Below, one piece after another: positions 8,650 through 17,172 of a DNA stretch of 64,000 nucleotides. The position numbers and the translations under genes are program-made. Each line of letters opens with the position of its first letter. Positions within the stretch are counted from its first letter, which is position 1. The stretch is from Actinoallomurus oryzae (lineage in GTDB: Bacteria; Actinomycetota; Actinomycetes; Streptosporangiales; Streptosporangiaceae): contig NZ_BAABHF010000043.1 in NCBI RefSeq assembly GCF_039541955.1, positions 1 to 64,000 on the forward strand, written 5' to 3'. Below the pieces are notes generated by a model. It saw only the letters and a list, made by a program, of their open reading frames with translations, did not search any database and was not told where the DNA came from.

Positions 8650-9897
8650 TCAGAAGCCTCCGGTCCCATTGGGCGTGCCGAGCCCGGTGGGCCCGTCGTA
8701 ACCGGTTCCGGCCGTGCACAGGTAGGTGCCGCCGCAGCTTCCGTTCGAGCCGGAGGTGACGTCGAACAGCGACGAGGTGTGCGCGTAGGGATACGACCCG
8801 TACGTCGTCGAGCCGGTGTTGCCCGCCAGCGCGTACACGCTCGCGACGATCGGCGACGATGCGCTCGTGCCACCGACGGCGGCCCAGCCGTCCAGGCCCT
8901 GGGCGAGCCCGAGCGAGATCAGCAGGTCGCAGAAGGAGCTGGTCCCGCAGCTGTTGTAGGTGTCGTAGACGCCCACGCCGGTGGCCGGGTCGGCCACCGC
9001 CGAGACGTCGGCGACCGTGCGCTTGGCGCAGGCGGTGTCGTGCTGCCACGACGGCTTGGGCTCGTACGCCGAGCAGCCCGACCCCGCACCCGACCAGGCC
9101 GTCTCGGTCCAGCCGCGGCTGTTGCTCGCCTTCTTCAGCGTCGTGCCGCCCACCGCGGTGACGTACTGCGACGAGGCGGGCCAGCTGACGCCGTAGCCGG
9201 AGTCACCGGAGCTCGCCGTGACGGCGATGCCGGGGTGGTTGAAGTGGGCGTCCGCGGCGAGGATCGTCGAGTCCTCCGCGCCGCCGTAGCTGTTGGAGAT
9301 GGCCACGACGCCGCTCGTGGCGGCGGCGGTGTCCACCGCGGCGCCGAGCGACGCGTCGGTCGGCTCGTCGGCCTCGACCAGCAGGATGTGGCAGCCGGGG
9401 CAGATCGCCGAGACCATGTCCAGGTCGAGGCTGATCTCCTCCGCCCAGCCGTAGTCGGCGGCGGGCAGCGGCGAGGCCTGGCCGTTCTGGTTGACCTTCT
9501 TGAAGCAGCCGTTGGCGGTCGTGCAGGCGGGCAGCCCGAGCTGGGACCGGTAGTGGGCGAGGTCGGCCTCGGCGTTGGGGTCGTCCTGCGCGTCCACGAT
9601 CGCGACCGTACGGCCGGCGCCGCTCAGGCCGGCCACCTTGTACGCCGACTGAAGGTCGGCCGGGAGCAGCCCGGTCGGGCTGGTGACGGTCAGCGGCGCG
9701 ATCCTTCCGTTGCTCGCGCGGTGCGCCCGGATGCGTCCGAAGCAGTGCAGTCGCCCGGCGCCCGTCGCCGTGGCGCACCCGAACCCGACGCTGAGCTTCG
9801 ACGTGCTCGTGGCGGCGTCGGCAGAGGAGACGGAGGACAGAGTAAGGGCCGTTGTGATCATGACCGTGAGGACGACGGCGAGTCTTCGGGGGTGCAA
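8650..9897 (-). CDS. Secreted S53 (sedolisin-like) serine peptidase, paralogue 2
   Basis: 415 residues from TTG 9897, chosen because AGGAGG stands six bases upstream and because the protein then opens with a good signal peptide (HPRRLAVVLTVMITTALTLS, cleavage near ADA-AT). Triad motifs match paralogue 1: Glu/Asp in WAEEISLDLDMV, SGDSGYG, and the nucleophile in GGTSASSP. The calcium-site region is GYDGPTGLGTP. The central 250 residues are very similar to the neighbouring peptidase (identical blocks such as PACTTANGCFKKV and SSQYVTAVGGT). An insert with extra cysteines near residue 325 is specific to this copy. It probably acts outside the cell on proteins or peptides. Confidence 0.88.
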   Translation of the reverse strand: MHPRRLAVVLTVMITTALTLSSVSSADAATSTSKLSVGFGCATATGAGRLHCFGRIRAHRASNGRIAPLTVTSPTGLLPADLQSAYKVAGLSGAGRTVAIVDAQDDPNAEADLAHYRSQLGLPACTTANGCFKKVNQNGQASPLPAADYGWAEEISLDLDMVSAICPGCHILLVEADEPTDASLGAAVDTAAATSGVVAISNSYGGAEDSTILAADAHFNHPGIAVTASSGDSGYGVSWPASSQYVTAVGGTTLKKASNSRGWTETAWSGAGSGCSAYEPKPSWQHDTACAKRTVADVSAVADPATGVGVYDTYNSCGTSSFCDLLISLGLAQGLDGWAAVGGTSASSPIVASVYALAGNTGSTTYGSYPYAHTSSLFDVTSGSNGSCGGTYLCTAGTGYDGPTGLGTPNGTGGF

Positions 9898-10164
9898 ATC
9901 CGACCTCCTGGACAGGGACTGGTCTCTATCCCGAACGCGGAATACCGCGTCACGGTCAATAGCCGTAAAGCCCTTGAGCAAGCCGAAACTAACCCATACA
10001 CGCGGAAGGTCCTACGGCTTGGCCGGAAGCGGAAAGTTCCGGCGCGGACACGGGCGGCGACGCCCCCGTACGGTCCACTCGCGAGGAATCCTCGGTCGCT
10101 CACGTAATCCGGTAGGGCGTATCGCGACTTCTCGACGTATGGCCCCGAGAAGAAAGGAGGTGGC

Positions 10165-10716
10165 GTGGACGAGCGAGAGGCCCGATTCACCCGCCTCTAT
10201 GAGACGTACTACCGCAACGTCTTCGGCTACGTCGTCCTGCGGGTCGCGCCCCAGGCCGCCGAAGACGTGACCGGCGAGGTGTTCGCGATCGCGTGGCGAA
10301 AGATCGATGAGGTTCCCGAGCGTGCCCTGCCGTGGTTGCTGGGCGTGGCGAAGAACCTCGCCCGCCGGTCGCACGGCGCGGCCGGCCACCAGCGCGGCCT
10401 GGTCGACCGGCTGGCCGGCCTGACCACCGACGCCGACCGGCACGCCTGGGACGCCGCGGACCACGTCGTGGCCCGCGACCAGGCGCTCGCCGCCCTGCGC
10501 GCGCTGTCCCCCAAGGAGGTCGAGGCGGTGACGCTGACCGCCTGGTACGGGCTCGAGCCCGCCGAGGCGGCCAAGGTCGCCGGCTGCTCACGCACCGCCT
10601 TCACCGTCCGGCTGCACCGTGGCCGCCGCCGGCTGGCCAGGGCACTCGACGCGTCCCCCGACCCCGCCACGGAGGCACCCGCTCCGCGTTCCCGAGTCAT
10701 TCAGGAGAAGCCGTGA
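10165..10716 (+). CDS. RNA polymerase sigma factor, ECF-like sigma-70 family
   Basis: 183 residues from GTG 10165 behind an AAAGGAGG site. Region 2 (FTRLYETYYRNVFGYVVLRV ... EDVTGEVFAIAWRK) spans about 8-75 and region 4 (ALSPKEVEAVTLTAWYGLEPAEAAKVAG) about 110-165. The downstream gene overlaps by four bases and encodes a membrane-anchored CU044_5270-family protein, a frequent pairing in actinobacteria that suggests the partner tethers or senses for the sigma factor. Promoter specificity cannot be deduced. Confidence 0.87.
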   Translation: MDEREARFTRLYETYYRNVFGYVVLRVAPQAAEDVTGEVFAIAWRKIDEVPERALPWLLGVAKNLARRSHGAAGHQRGLVDRLAGLTTDADRHAWDAADHVVARDQALAALRALSPKEVEAVTLTAWYGLEPAEAAKVAGCSRTAFTVRLHRGRRRLARALDASPDPATEAPAPRSRVIQEKP

Positions 10717-11831
10717 AGCACGACGAACTCGACCGGGTGGTCAACGCCCTGCGGCCCGCGACGGTCGACGAACTCGCCGACGCCGCCTACGAACGGCGCC
10801 CCGACGCGGCGCTGGTCCGCGCGCGCGCCGGCACGTCCGCCCCGAGCCCGCATCCGGCACGGAGACGGCGGCCGGCCTACGCGCTCGGCGCGACCGCGGT
10901 GGCGGCGGCCGCGGCGGTACTGGTCGCGGGCTCGCTGTCCGGCGGTCACGGTGGTGCCCGCAACGGACCGAACGGCACGGGCGGTGCCCGTACGTTCCTG
11001 CTGGCCAGCGCGGAGACGGCCGCCAGGCAGCCCGCCACCCACGGGACCTGCTGGTACTCCCGTACCCGCATGTGGCAGGACCTGGTGCCCTTCAAGCTCG
11101 GCCCCGGCGTCCCGACTCCCAAGGTGGAGCGCCGCCGCACGTTCCAGGCACGGACCGCGAGCAGCACCGAGGACTGGAGGTGCACCCTGCCGGGCGGGAC
11201 CGGCATGCGGTTCCGTACACACCTGCCGCTGGACGTCCGGGTCACCTTCCCCACCAAGAAGGACGAGGCGGCCTGGAAGGCCGCGGGCTCTCCGCCACTC
11301 GACGTCAACGGCGGCACGACGGCCACCAAGCCGCACACGGTCACGTACGACAAGGGCTCCCACCTGGTGAACCCCGAGATCGGCTCCCACGAGATCGAGT
11401 GGCGTACCGTGCCGAAGCTGCCGGCGACCAAGAGCGGCCTGGAGGCCTACCTGCGGAGGCTGTGGCAGCAGGACCGCGAGGGCGGCGCGCACGGCTACAC
11501 GGCCCCCGCCGACTTCGGCCAGTACGTCTTCGTCAGCGCCTGGGACCTGTTCATGGCCCCGACCACCCCCGGCACACGCGCGGCCCTCTACCGGATCCTC
11601 GCGGACTCCTCCTCCGTCCACCTCACCGGCCGGATCCGCGACCGTGAGGGCAGGTCCGGCGTGGGAATCACCGCCCAGGGAACGGACGTACGGCTCGTGG
11701 TGGATCCGGCGACCGGCCGGCTCCTCGACTACGAGCAGCTGCCCGACCTCGCGCGGGGGGCCGCCGGCGAGTACCTGGCCTTCGAACGCCAGGGCTGGGT
11801 GGACCGGATCGGCACCGTTCCCTCCTCCTGA
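10713..11831 (+). CDS. CU044_5270-family membrane protein, putative sigma-factor partner
   Basis: 372 residues from GTG 10713, sharing GTGA with the sigma-factor stop. The first 55 residues are cytoplasmic and could bind the sigma factor. One transmembrane helix follows (about 58-76, Ala/Val-rich). The remaining roughly 290 residues are extracytoplasmic and contain the family pattern of a disulfide pair (CWYSRTRMW ... WRCTLP) and a C-terminal part in which VDPATGRLLDYEQ is recognisable. The architecture resembles an anti-sigma factor, though the family is not biochemically defined, so that role is inferred from the operon. Confidence 0.8.
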   Translation: MKHDELDRVVNALRPATVDELADAAYERRPDAALVRARAGTSAPSPHPARRRRPAYALGATAVAAAAAVLVAGSLSGGHGGARNGPNGTGGARTFLLASAETAARQPATHGTCWYSRTRMWQDLVPFKLGPGVPTPKVERRRTFQARTASSTEDWRCTLPGGTGMRFRTHLPLDVRVTFPTKKDEAAWKAAGSPPLDVNGGTTATKPHTVTYDKGSHLVNPEIGSHEIEWRTVPKLPATKSGLEAYLRRLWQQDREGGAHGYTAPADFGQYVFVSAWDLFMAPTTPGTRAALYRILADSSSVHLTGRIRDREGRSGVGITAQGTDVRLVVDPATGRLLDYEQLPDLARGAAGEYLAFERQGWVDRIGTVPSS

Positions 11832-11841
11832 GAAGCGATGG

Positions 11842-11879
11842 CGGCGGGCGCGCACCGCGACTCGATGGCGCGCCCGCCG
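11842..11879. terminator. Bidirectional hairpin terminator
   Basis: CGGCGGGCGCGC (11842-11853) pairs with 11868-11879 as a perfect 12-bp stem around a 14-nt loop. It occupies the space between two convergent genes, the CU044_5270-family gene and the SDR gene. Confidence 0.75.
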
Positions 11880-11880
11880 T

Positions 11881-12708
11881 CTACGGGTTCGCCCGGAAGA
11901 ACCGCCCGGCGAAGCGCTCCGCCAGGCGGAAGGGATCGTCGCCGCCGAGGCGGGCCAGCCGTCGCATCGCCGCGGGTGACAGGCGGGACAGGGCGTACGC
12001 GCCCCACGCGCCCGCGGTGACCGGCACCAGCGGGCGGTCGCGTTCGATGGCCCGCACGATCGCCCTCGCGACGGTCTCCGGGCCCGGCGCCCAGCGGCCC
12101 GCGAGGCGCCCGGCCAGCTCTCCCCGGCGCGTCCCCTCCGCCGGGTCGACGCCCGCGTAACGGGCCGCGCGGTAGATGCCGGTCGCGATGAACCCGGGGC
12201 ACACCGCGCTGACGCCCACGCCCGTGCCGGACAGCTCGGCCCGCAGGCTCTCGCTGAGCATCAGCACGCCGGCCTTCGTCGCGCCGTACGCCGGCAGGAC
12301 CCGCGTCGGTGTGTACGCCGCCGCGGAGGCGACGTTGACGATGTGCCCGCGCCCGCGTTCGAGCAGTTGCGGGCCGAAGAACAGGCACCCGTGCACGACG
12401 CCCATGAGGTTGACGTCGACGATCCGCCGCCAGTCCGCGACCGTGTGGTCGAAGAACGATCCGCCGATGCCGATGCCCGCGTTGTTGACGAGGACGGCCG
12501 GCGGGCCGTGCTCCTCGCGCACCCACACCGCGAACCGCTCCATCGCCGCCGCGTCGCTCACGTCGACCCGGTACGGGACGCCCACCTCGGCGGCGCGCTC
12601 CTCGTCCACGTCGGCGCAGATCACGGTGAGCCCGCGGGCGCCCAGGGCCAGCGCCGTCGCCCGTCCGATACCGCTCGCCGCCCCGGTGACGACCGCCACG
12701 ACTGCCAT
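11881..12708 (-). CDS. Short-chain dehydrogenase/reductase (classical SDR)
   Basis: 275 residues. The cofactor motif TGAASGIG is at about residues 8-15, NNAG near 90, and the catalytic YxxxK appears as YGATKAG near 155-160 after the Ser-containing VASAAAY. The acidic residue after the second strand (CADVDEERA) suggests NAD(H) preference, which is an inference. The C-terminal 60 residues resemble SDRs annotated as acting on fatty or steroid-like alcohols. It is divergent from the sulfonate operon leader and probably unrelated to it. The substrate is unknown. Confidence 0.85.
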   Translation of the reverse strand: MAVVAVVTGAASGIGRATALALGARGLTVICADVDEERAAEVGVPYRVDVSDAAAMERFAVWVREEHGPPAVLVNNAGIGIGGSFFDHTVADWRRIVDVNLMGVVHGCLFFGPQLLERGRGHIVNVASAAAYTPTRVLPAYGATKAGVLMLSESLRAELSGTGVGVSAVCPGFIATGIYRAARYAGVDPAEGTRRGELAGRLAGRWAPGPETVARAIVRAIERDRPLVPVTAGAWGAYALSRLSPAAMRRLARLGGDDPFRLAERFAGRFFRANP

Positions 12709-12751
12709 GCCGTCGATCGTACCGAGCGGGCGATATTCCCTATATTGCAGG

Positions 12752-12780
12752 TTGACTTTGTCGGATTACTCGCTCACGAT
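12752..12780 (+). promoter_or_regulatory. Candidate promoter of the sulfonate operon leader
   Basis: TTGACT at 12752-12757 and CACGAT at 12775-12780 are separated by 17 bp and lie six bases before the leader-peptide GTG, which would make the transcript leaderless. The -10 is weak, so the assignment relies on spacing and context. Confidence 0.5.
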
Positions 12781-12786
12781 GGGCGC

Positions 12787-12870
12787 GTGAGTACAGGTCA
12801 GCTCCTCGTGACGCGCCCGCACGTCGATCTCCGGCGGCAGGCCAGCGCACTCTGTGCGCCGTCCTCCTGA
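12787..12870 (+). CDS. 27-residue leader peptide of the sulfonate operon (RPHVDLRRQASALC type)
   Basis: GTG 12787 to TGA 12870 encodes a short peptide with the core RPHVDLRRQASALC. Many actinobacterial sulfur-assimilation operons are preceded by peptides of the pattern R-x-H-[VI]-D-L-x-R-x-x-[SG]-A-L-C, usually annotated only as putative leader peptide. A single Cys codon (TGT) is near its end, inside a potential RNA hairpin. The position 77 bp before ssuC, on the same strand and behind its own candidate promoter, fits a cysteine- or sulfur-responsive attenuation or coupling device. That mechanism is inference. Confidence 0.75.
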   Translation: MSTGQLLVTRPHVDLRRQASALCAPSS

Positions 12871-12916
12871 TCCCCGCAGCCAACGATCCTCGGCTTCCGG
12901 AGCGCCTTCCGCTCCG
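12845..12916 (+). promoter_or_regulatory. Hairpins over and after the leader peptide, possible attenuator
   Basis: Two hairpins are visible. GCGCA (12845-12849) pairs with TGCGC (12855-12859) over the Ala-Leu-Cys-Ala codons. CGGAGCG (12898-12904) pairs perfectly with CGCTCCG (12910-12916) around a 5-nt loop, 32 bp before ssuC. Neither is followed by a T-run. Ribosome stalling at the Cys codon would melt the first hairpin, so a switch in access to the ssuC start is possible. Confidence 0.45.
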
Positions 12917-12947
12917 CACAACTCACGCTCAAAGGGTTCTGTCTCTC

Positions 12948-13772
12948 ATGTCCTCACCTGCCCTCGGCCTCGGGCCGGCCCGGCGGGCCGTCCGAGAACG
13001 CGTCCGCGTTCCGCGGTCGCCCGGCCTCCAACGGCTCATCAGCCCGATCGTCCTTCTCCTCCTCTGGCAGGCCGCCAGTTCCTCCGGCCTGCTGCCCGAA
13101 CGCCTCATCGCCGCGCCCGTGAAGATCGTCCGTACCGCGGTCGACCTGACCACCGACGGCACCCTCCCGAACGCGATCGGGGTGTCGCTCCAGCGAGTCG
13201 TCGAAGGCTTCGTGATCGGGACGGTGGCCGCGGTAGCGCTGGCCCTGGCCGCCGGCCTCAGCCGCGTCGGCGAGAACGCCATCGACCCGCCCATGCAGAT
13301 GCTGCGCGCGCTGCCGTTCTACGGGCTCATCCCGCTGTTCATCCTCTGGTTCGGGATCGGCGAGACGCCCAAGGTCGCGCTCGTCGCGCTCGGCGTCGCG
13401 TTCCCGCTCTACCTCAACACCTACGCCGGCATCAGGGGCGCCGACGGCCGGCTCATCGAGGCGGGGCGGACGCTGCGGCTCGGCCGCACCGCGCTCGTCC
13501 GGCACGTCATCCTGCCGGGCGCGCTCCCCCAGACGCTGGTCGGGCTGCGGCAGAGCCTCGGCGTCGCCTGGCTCGCGCTGATCGTCGCCGAGCAGGTCAA
13601 CGCCGACGCGGGCCTCGGCTACATGATCAACGACGCCCGCGAGTTCATGCGCACGGACGTGATCGTCGTGGGGCTGGTCATCTACAGCTCCCTCGGGCTG
13701 CTCACCGACGCCCTCGTACGCCTCATCGAGAGAAGGGCACTGGCATGGCGACGCGCCTTCCAACCCGCGTAG
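12948..13772 (+). CDS. ssuC: Sulfonate ABC transporter permease SsuC
   Basis: 274 residues with about six transmembrane helices of the BPD_transp_1 family. The EAA-like loop is seen as EAGRTLRLGRTALVRHVILPGALPQTLVGLRQ (two adjoining motifs, residues about 178-210), where the ATPase docks. Aliphatic-sulfonate and taurine permeases share the opening LLLWQAASSSGLLP. Gene order with the ATPase, lipoprotein and SsuD-type monooxygenase makes sulfonates the probable substrate. The start at 12948 is preceded by AAAGGG at a rather long spacing. The ATPase gene begins 28 bp before its stop. Confidence 0.88.
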   Translation: MSSPALGLGPARRAVRERVRVPRSPGLQRLISPIVLLLLWQAASSSGLLPERLIAAPVKIVRTAVDLTTDGTLPNAIGVSLQRVVEGFVIGTVAAVALALAAGLSRVGENAIDPPMQMLRALPFYGLIPLFILWFGIGETPKVALVALGVAFPLYLNTYAGIRGADGRLIEAGRTLRLGRTALVRHVILPGALPQTLVGLRQSLGVAWLALIVAEQVNADAGLGYMINDAREFMRTDVIVVGLVIYSSLGLLTDALVRLIERRALAWRRAFQPA

Positions 13773-14491
13773 CGACCGAGCACGAAGCACCCGGGCACAC
13801 CGCGCGGGTCCGCGGGCTCAGCCGCGCCTTCGGCGGACGCACCGTCCTCGACCGGCTCGACCTGGACATCGAGCGCGGGGAGTTCGTCGCGCTGCTCGGC
13901 CGCAGCGGCTCGGGCAAGTCGACGCTCCTTCGCGCGCTGGCCGGCCTCGACCGGGACACCACCGGCCAGCTCGCCGTCGACGGCACCGTGGCGGTGGCCT
14001 TCCAGGAGCCGCGCCTCCTGCCGTGGAAACGGGTGATCGACAACGTCGCCCTCGGCCTGCCGCCCGGCGGCCGGGCACGGGCCCGCGACGCGTTGGACGA
14101 GGTCGGCCTCACCGCCCGCGCCGACGCGTGGCCGCTCACCCTGTCCGGCGGCGAGGCGCAGCGCGCCTCCCTGGCCCGCGCCCTGGTGCGCGAGCCCGGC
14201 CTGCTGCTGCTCGACGAGCCGTTCAGCGCGCTCGACGCCCTGACCCGCATCACCATGCACCGGCTCGTCCTCGACCTGTGGGACCGCCACGCGCGCGACA
14301 CCAGCGTGCTGCTGGTCACCCACGACGTGGACGAGGCGCTGCTCCTGGCCGACCGGGTCCTCGTACTCGGCGAGGGACGCATCGCGCACGAGTCACGGAT
14401 CGAGGCCGAGCGGCCGCGCCGGATCACCGACCTGACCGCTCTGCGCGCCCGGCTGCTCGGGCAGCTCGGCGTCGAGGAGGGGACCCGATGA
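13745..14491 (+). CDS. ssuB: Sulfonate ABC transporter ATP-binding protein SsuB
   Basis: 248 residues from ATG 13745, after AGAAGG. Walker A is GRSGSGKST (about residues 52-60), the Q-loop is VAFQEPRLLPW, the signature is TLSGGEAQRASLARALV, Walker B is LLLLDEPFSALD and the switch His is VTHDVDEA. PRLLPW after the Q-loop is characteristic of the nitrate/taurine/sulfonate subfamily. It overlaps ssuC by 28 bp and ssuA by 4 bp. It drives import with the permease encoded upstream. Confidence 0.9.
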   Translation: MATRLPTRVATEHEAPGHTARVRGLSRAFGGRTVLDRLDLDIERGEFVALLGRSGSGKSTLLRALAGLDRDTTGQLAVDGTVAVAFQEPRLLPWKRVIDNVALGLPPGGRARARDALDEVGLTARADAWPLTLSGGEAQRASLARALVREPGLLLLDEPFSALDALTRITMHRLVLDLWDRHARDTSVLLVTHDVDEALLLADRVLVLGEGRIAHESRIEAERPRRITDLTALRARLLGQLGVEEGTR

Positions 14492-15483
14492 GACGGTTGC
14501 TTCCCCTGCTCGGCGCGTTCCTCGTCCTCGTGGGCTGCGGCGGTACGGACGGCGCCGAGAACGCCGCGATCCGCAAGGACGGCTCGGTCGACCTGAGCAA
14601 GGTGACGCTGCACGTCGGCGACCAGAAGGCGGGGTCGCAGGCGCTGCTCCAGGCCGCCGGCGGGCTCACCGGCGTCAAGTACCGGATCGCCTGGTCGCCG
14701 TTCACGTCCGGACCGCCGCTGCTCGAGGCCGCGAACGCCGGCGCCATCGACATCGGCGCCGTCGGCAACACTCCGCCGATCTTCGCCGCCGCCGCCGGAT
14801 CCAAGATCAAGATCGTCGCGGCGGGCGCCCAGAACCTCGCGGCGCAGGCGATCCTGGTGCCGAAGAACTCCCCGATCCGTACCATCGCGGACCTCCGGGG
14901 CAAGAAGATCGCACTGGCCAAGGGCAGCTCCGCGCACGCGCTCCTGCTCGGCGTGCTGAAGAAGGCCGGCATCGCCTTCGGCGACGTCCGGCCGGAGTAC
15001 CTCCAGCCCGCCGACGCCCTCTCGGCGTTCAGCGGCGGCAAGGTCGACGCCTGGTCCATCTGGGACCCCTACACCGCGCAGGCCCAGGCCCGGACCGGCG
15101 CCCGCATCCTGGTCTGGGGCAACGGGTTCGGCACCAACTACAACTTCAACGTCGCGGCCGCCAAGGCGCTGAAGGACAAGGCCAAGGTCGCGGCGATCCA
15201 CGACTATCTGAGCCGTCTCGAACGCGCCACCCTGTGGGCCTCCACCCACCCGGACGAGTGGGCCAAGACGTGGTCGGCGCAGATCGGCCTGCCCCTGGCG
15301 GTCGCCAAGGTCGCCGCGCACCGGCGGATCACCAAGCCCGTGCCGGTCGACGACACCATGATCGCCGGCGAGCAGCCGCTCGCCGACGCCTTCGCCGACG
15401 CCAAGCTCATCCCCGGCCGCTTGAAGATCGCCGACTTCGTCGACCGGCGCTTCAACGACATCGTTCCCGGAGGCTCGTCATGA
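14488..15483 (+). CDS. ssuA: Sulfonate-binding lipoprotein SsuA
   Basis: 331 residues. A lipoprotein signal with lipobox LVGC places the mature N-terminal Cys near residue 17. The body is a periplasmic-binding-type NMT1/SsuA fold, with the typical GAIDIGAVGNTPPIFAAAAG and GGKVDAWSIWDPYTAQAQ segments. It captures alkanesulfonates outside the membrane and delivers them to SsuBC. It is coupled by ATGA overlaps to both neighbours. Binding specificity (alkane-, aryl- or taurine-like) cannot be told from sequence. Confidence 0.88.
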   Translation: MRRLLPLLGAFLVLVGCGGTDGAENAAIRKDGSVDLSKVTLHVGDQKAGSQALLQAAGGLTGVKYRIAWSPFTSGPPLLEAANAGAIDIGAVGNTPPIFAAAAGSKIKIVAAGAQNLAAQAILVPKNSPIRTIADLRGKKIALAKGSSAHALLLGVLKKAGIAFGDVRPEYLQPADALSAFSGGKVDAWSIWDPYTAQAQARTGARILVWGNGFGTNYNFNVAAAKALKDKAKVAAIHDYLSRLERATLWASTHPDEWAKTWSAQIGLPLAVAKVAAHRRITKPVPVDDTMIAGEQPLADAFADAKLIPGRLKIADFVDRRFNDIVPGGSS

Positions 15484-16586
15484 CGACTTTTCACTGGTTC
15501 CTTCCTACGGGTGGTGACGGCCGCAACCTCGTCGGCGGGGGGCACGGCGCCGCGCGGCGCGGGGTGCAGCGGCCGCCGGACATCGAGTACCTCGCGCAGA
15601 TCGCCCGCTCGGCCGAGCAGCTCGGCTTCGAGGGCGTGCTCACGCCCACCGGCACCCAGTGCGAGGACGCCTGGCTCACCACCGCCGCGCTCACCCGCGA
15701 GACCGAACGCCTGAAGTTCCTCGTGGCCTTCCGCCCCGGCGTGCTGTCGCCCACGCTCGCCGCGCAGATGGCGGCGACCTACCAGCGCCTGTCGCGCGGG
15801 AGGCTGCTGCTCAACATCGTCACCGGCGGCGAGACGGCCGAGCAGGCGCGCTTCGGCGACCACCTCTCCCACGACGAGCGGTACGCCCGTACGGATGAGT
15901 TCCTGGCCATCCTGCGCGGCGCGTGGAGCGGACGGCCGTACGACTTGGGCGGCGACTACTACGACGTGGAGGGCGCGACGGTCTCCAGGCCGCCGGACCC
16001 GCTGCCCCGGCTGTACTTCGGCGGATCCTCGGCGGCGGCCGGGCCGGTCGCCGCCCGGCACGTGGACGTCTACCTGACCTGGGGCGAGCCGCCCGTCCAG
16101 GTGAAACGCAAGATCGAGTGGATCCGCGAGCTCGCCGCTCGCGAGGGCCGTGAGATCAGGTTCGGCATCCGGTTGCACGTCGTGACCCGCGACTCGGCCA
16201 AGGAGGCGTGGCGGGCGGCGGAACGGCTGCTGGACGAGCTAGATCCGGCCGAGGTCGCCGCCGCCCAGGAGGGCCTGGCGCGCAGCGAGTCGGTCGGCCA
16301 GGCGCGGATGCGCGCGCTGCACGAGGAGTACCGGACCGGCGGGTCCGCCCACGACCTGGAGATCTACCCGAACCTGTGGGCCGGCGTCGGGCTGGTGCGC
16401 GGCGGCGCGGGCACCGCGCTCGTCGGCAGCCACGCCCAGGTGGCCGAGCGCATCGCGGAGTACGCCTCGCTCGGGCTGGAGGAGTTCATCCTGTCCGGCT
16501 ACCCGCACCTGGAGGAGGCGTACTGGTTCGGCGAGGGCGTGCTGCCGGAGCTGGGCCGCCTCGGCCTGCTGAAGGAGGCCGCGTGA
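15480..16586 (+). CDS. ssuD: FMNH2-dependent alkanesulfonate monooxygenase SsuD
   Basis: 368 residues of the bacterial luciferase-like family. Hallmarks are the N-terminal FHWFLPTGGDGR, LTPTGTQCEDAWLT, NIVTGG near 110, and the C-terminal loop region. It splits C-S bonds of alkanesulfonates using reduced FMN and O2, releasing sulfite for cysteine synthesis. The length is close to that of E. coli SsuD. It is coupled to ssuA by a shared ATGA, and two flavin reductase genes follow that can supply FMNH2. Confidence 0.92.
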   Translation: MTTFHWFLPTGGDGRNLVGGGHGAARRGVQRPPDIEYLAQIARSAEQLGFEGVLTPTGTQCEDAWLTTAALTRETERLKFLVAFRPGVLSPTLAAQMAATYQRLSRGRLLLNIVTGGETAEQARFGDHLSHDERYARTDEFLAILRGAWSGRPYDLGGDYYDVEGATVSRPPDPLPRLYFGGSSAAAGPVAARHVDVYLTWGEPPVQVKRKIEWIRELAAREGREIRFGIRLHVVTRDSAKEAWRAAERLLDELDPAEVAAAQEGLARSESVGQARMRALHEEYRTGGSAHDLEIYPNLWAGVGLVRGGAGTALVGSHAQVAERIAEYASLGLEEFILSGYPHLEEAYWFGEGVLPELGRLGLLKEAA

Positions 16587-16650
16587 GATCGTCCCCGCTC
16601 GCACCCGCCGCGTCAGGCCGTACCGGTGCCGGCCGGGAAGGCGGGACCGC

Positions 16651-17172
16651 GTGAGCGCCCCGGGGCCGGCCCGGCACGGCGGAGGCGTCGTCGCGCTGGT
16701 CGGGAACCCGCGCCCGGCGTCGCGTACGCACGAGGTCGCCGTACGTGCGGCGCGCGCCCTCGCGCCGGGCACGACGCCCGAGGTCATCGACCTGACCGCG
16801 CTCGCCCCGGTCCTGCTGGGCCCCGCGCCCTCGGCCGCGGTCGAGGACGCCGTCGAGCGCGCCGGTTCGGCCGGGCTCCTGGTCGTGGCGAGCCCGACGT
16901 ACAAGGGCACGTACACCGGCCTGCTCAAGGCGTTCCTCGACCGGGTGCGCTCGCTCGCCGGGGTCACCGCGGTTCCGCTGCTCGTGATGGGCTCCCCGCG
17001 CCACGCGCTCGCCGTCGAGGTGCACCTGCGCCCGCTCCTGGTCGAGCTCGGCGCGACCGTGCCCACCCCCGGCCTCGCGGTCGTCGAGTCGGACCTGGGA
17101 CGCATCGACGAGCTCCTAGCGGAATGGGCGGCCGCGCTGCGGATACCGGGGGCGGTATGGGCTCGCGATTGA
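16651..17172 (+). CDS. ssuE: NAD(P)H-dependent FMN reductase (flavodoxin-like, SsuE/MsuE type)
   Basis: 173 residues from GTG 16651. Flavodoxin-like FMN-binding motifs are visible: VGNPRPASRT near residue 17 and ASPTYKGTYTGLLKAFLDR near 80, the signature of the SsuE/ChrR family. It should provide FMNH2 to SsuD. A 64-bp gap separates it from ssuD, but all genes run the same way without a terminator. The next gene, also a flavin reductase but of another fold, overlaps it by 16 bp. Confidence 0.85.
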   Translation: MSAPGPARHGGGVVALVGNPRPASRTHEVAVRAARALAPGTTPEVIDLTALAPVLLGPAPSAAVEDAVERAGSAGLLVVASPTYKGTYTGLLKAFLDRVRSLAGVTAVPLLVMGSPRHALAVEVHLRPLLVELGATVPTPGLAVVESDLGRIDELLAEWAAALRIPGAVWARD

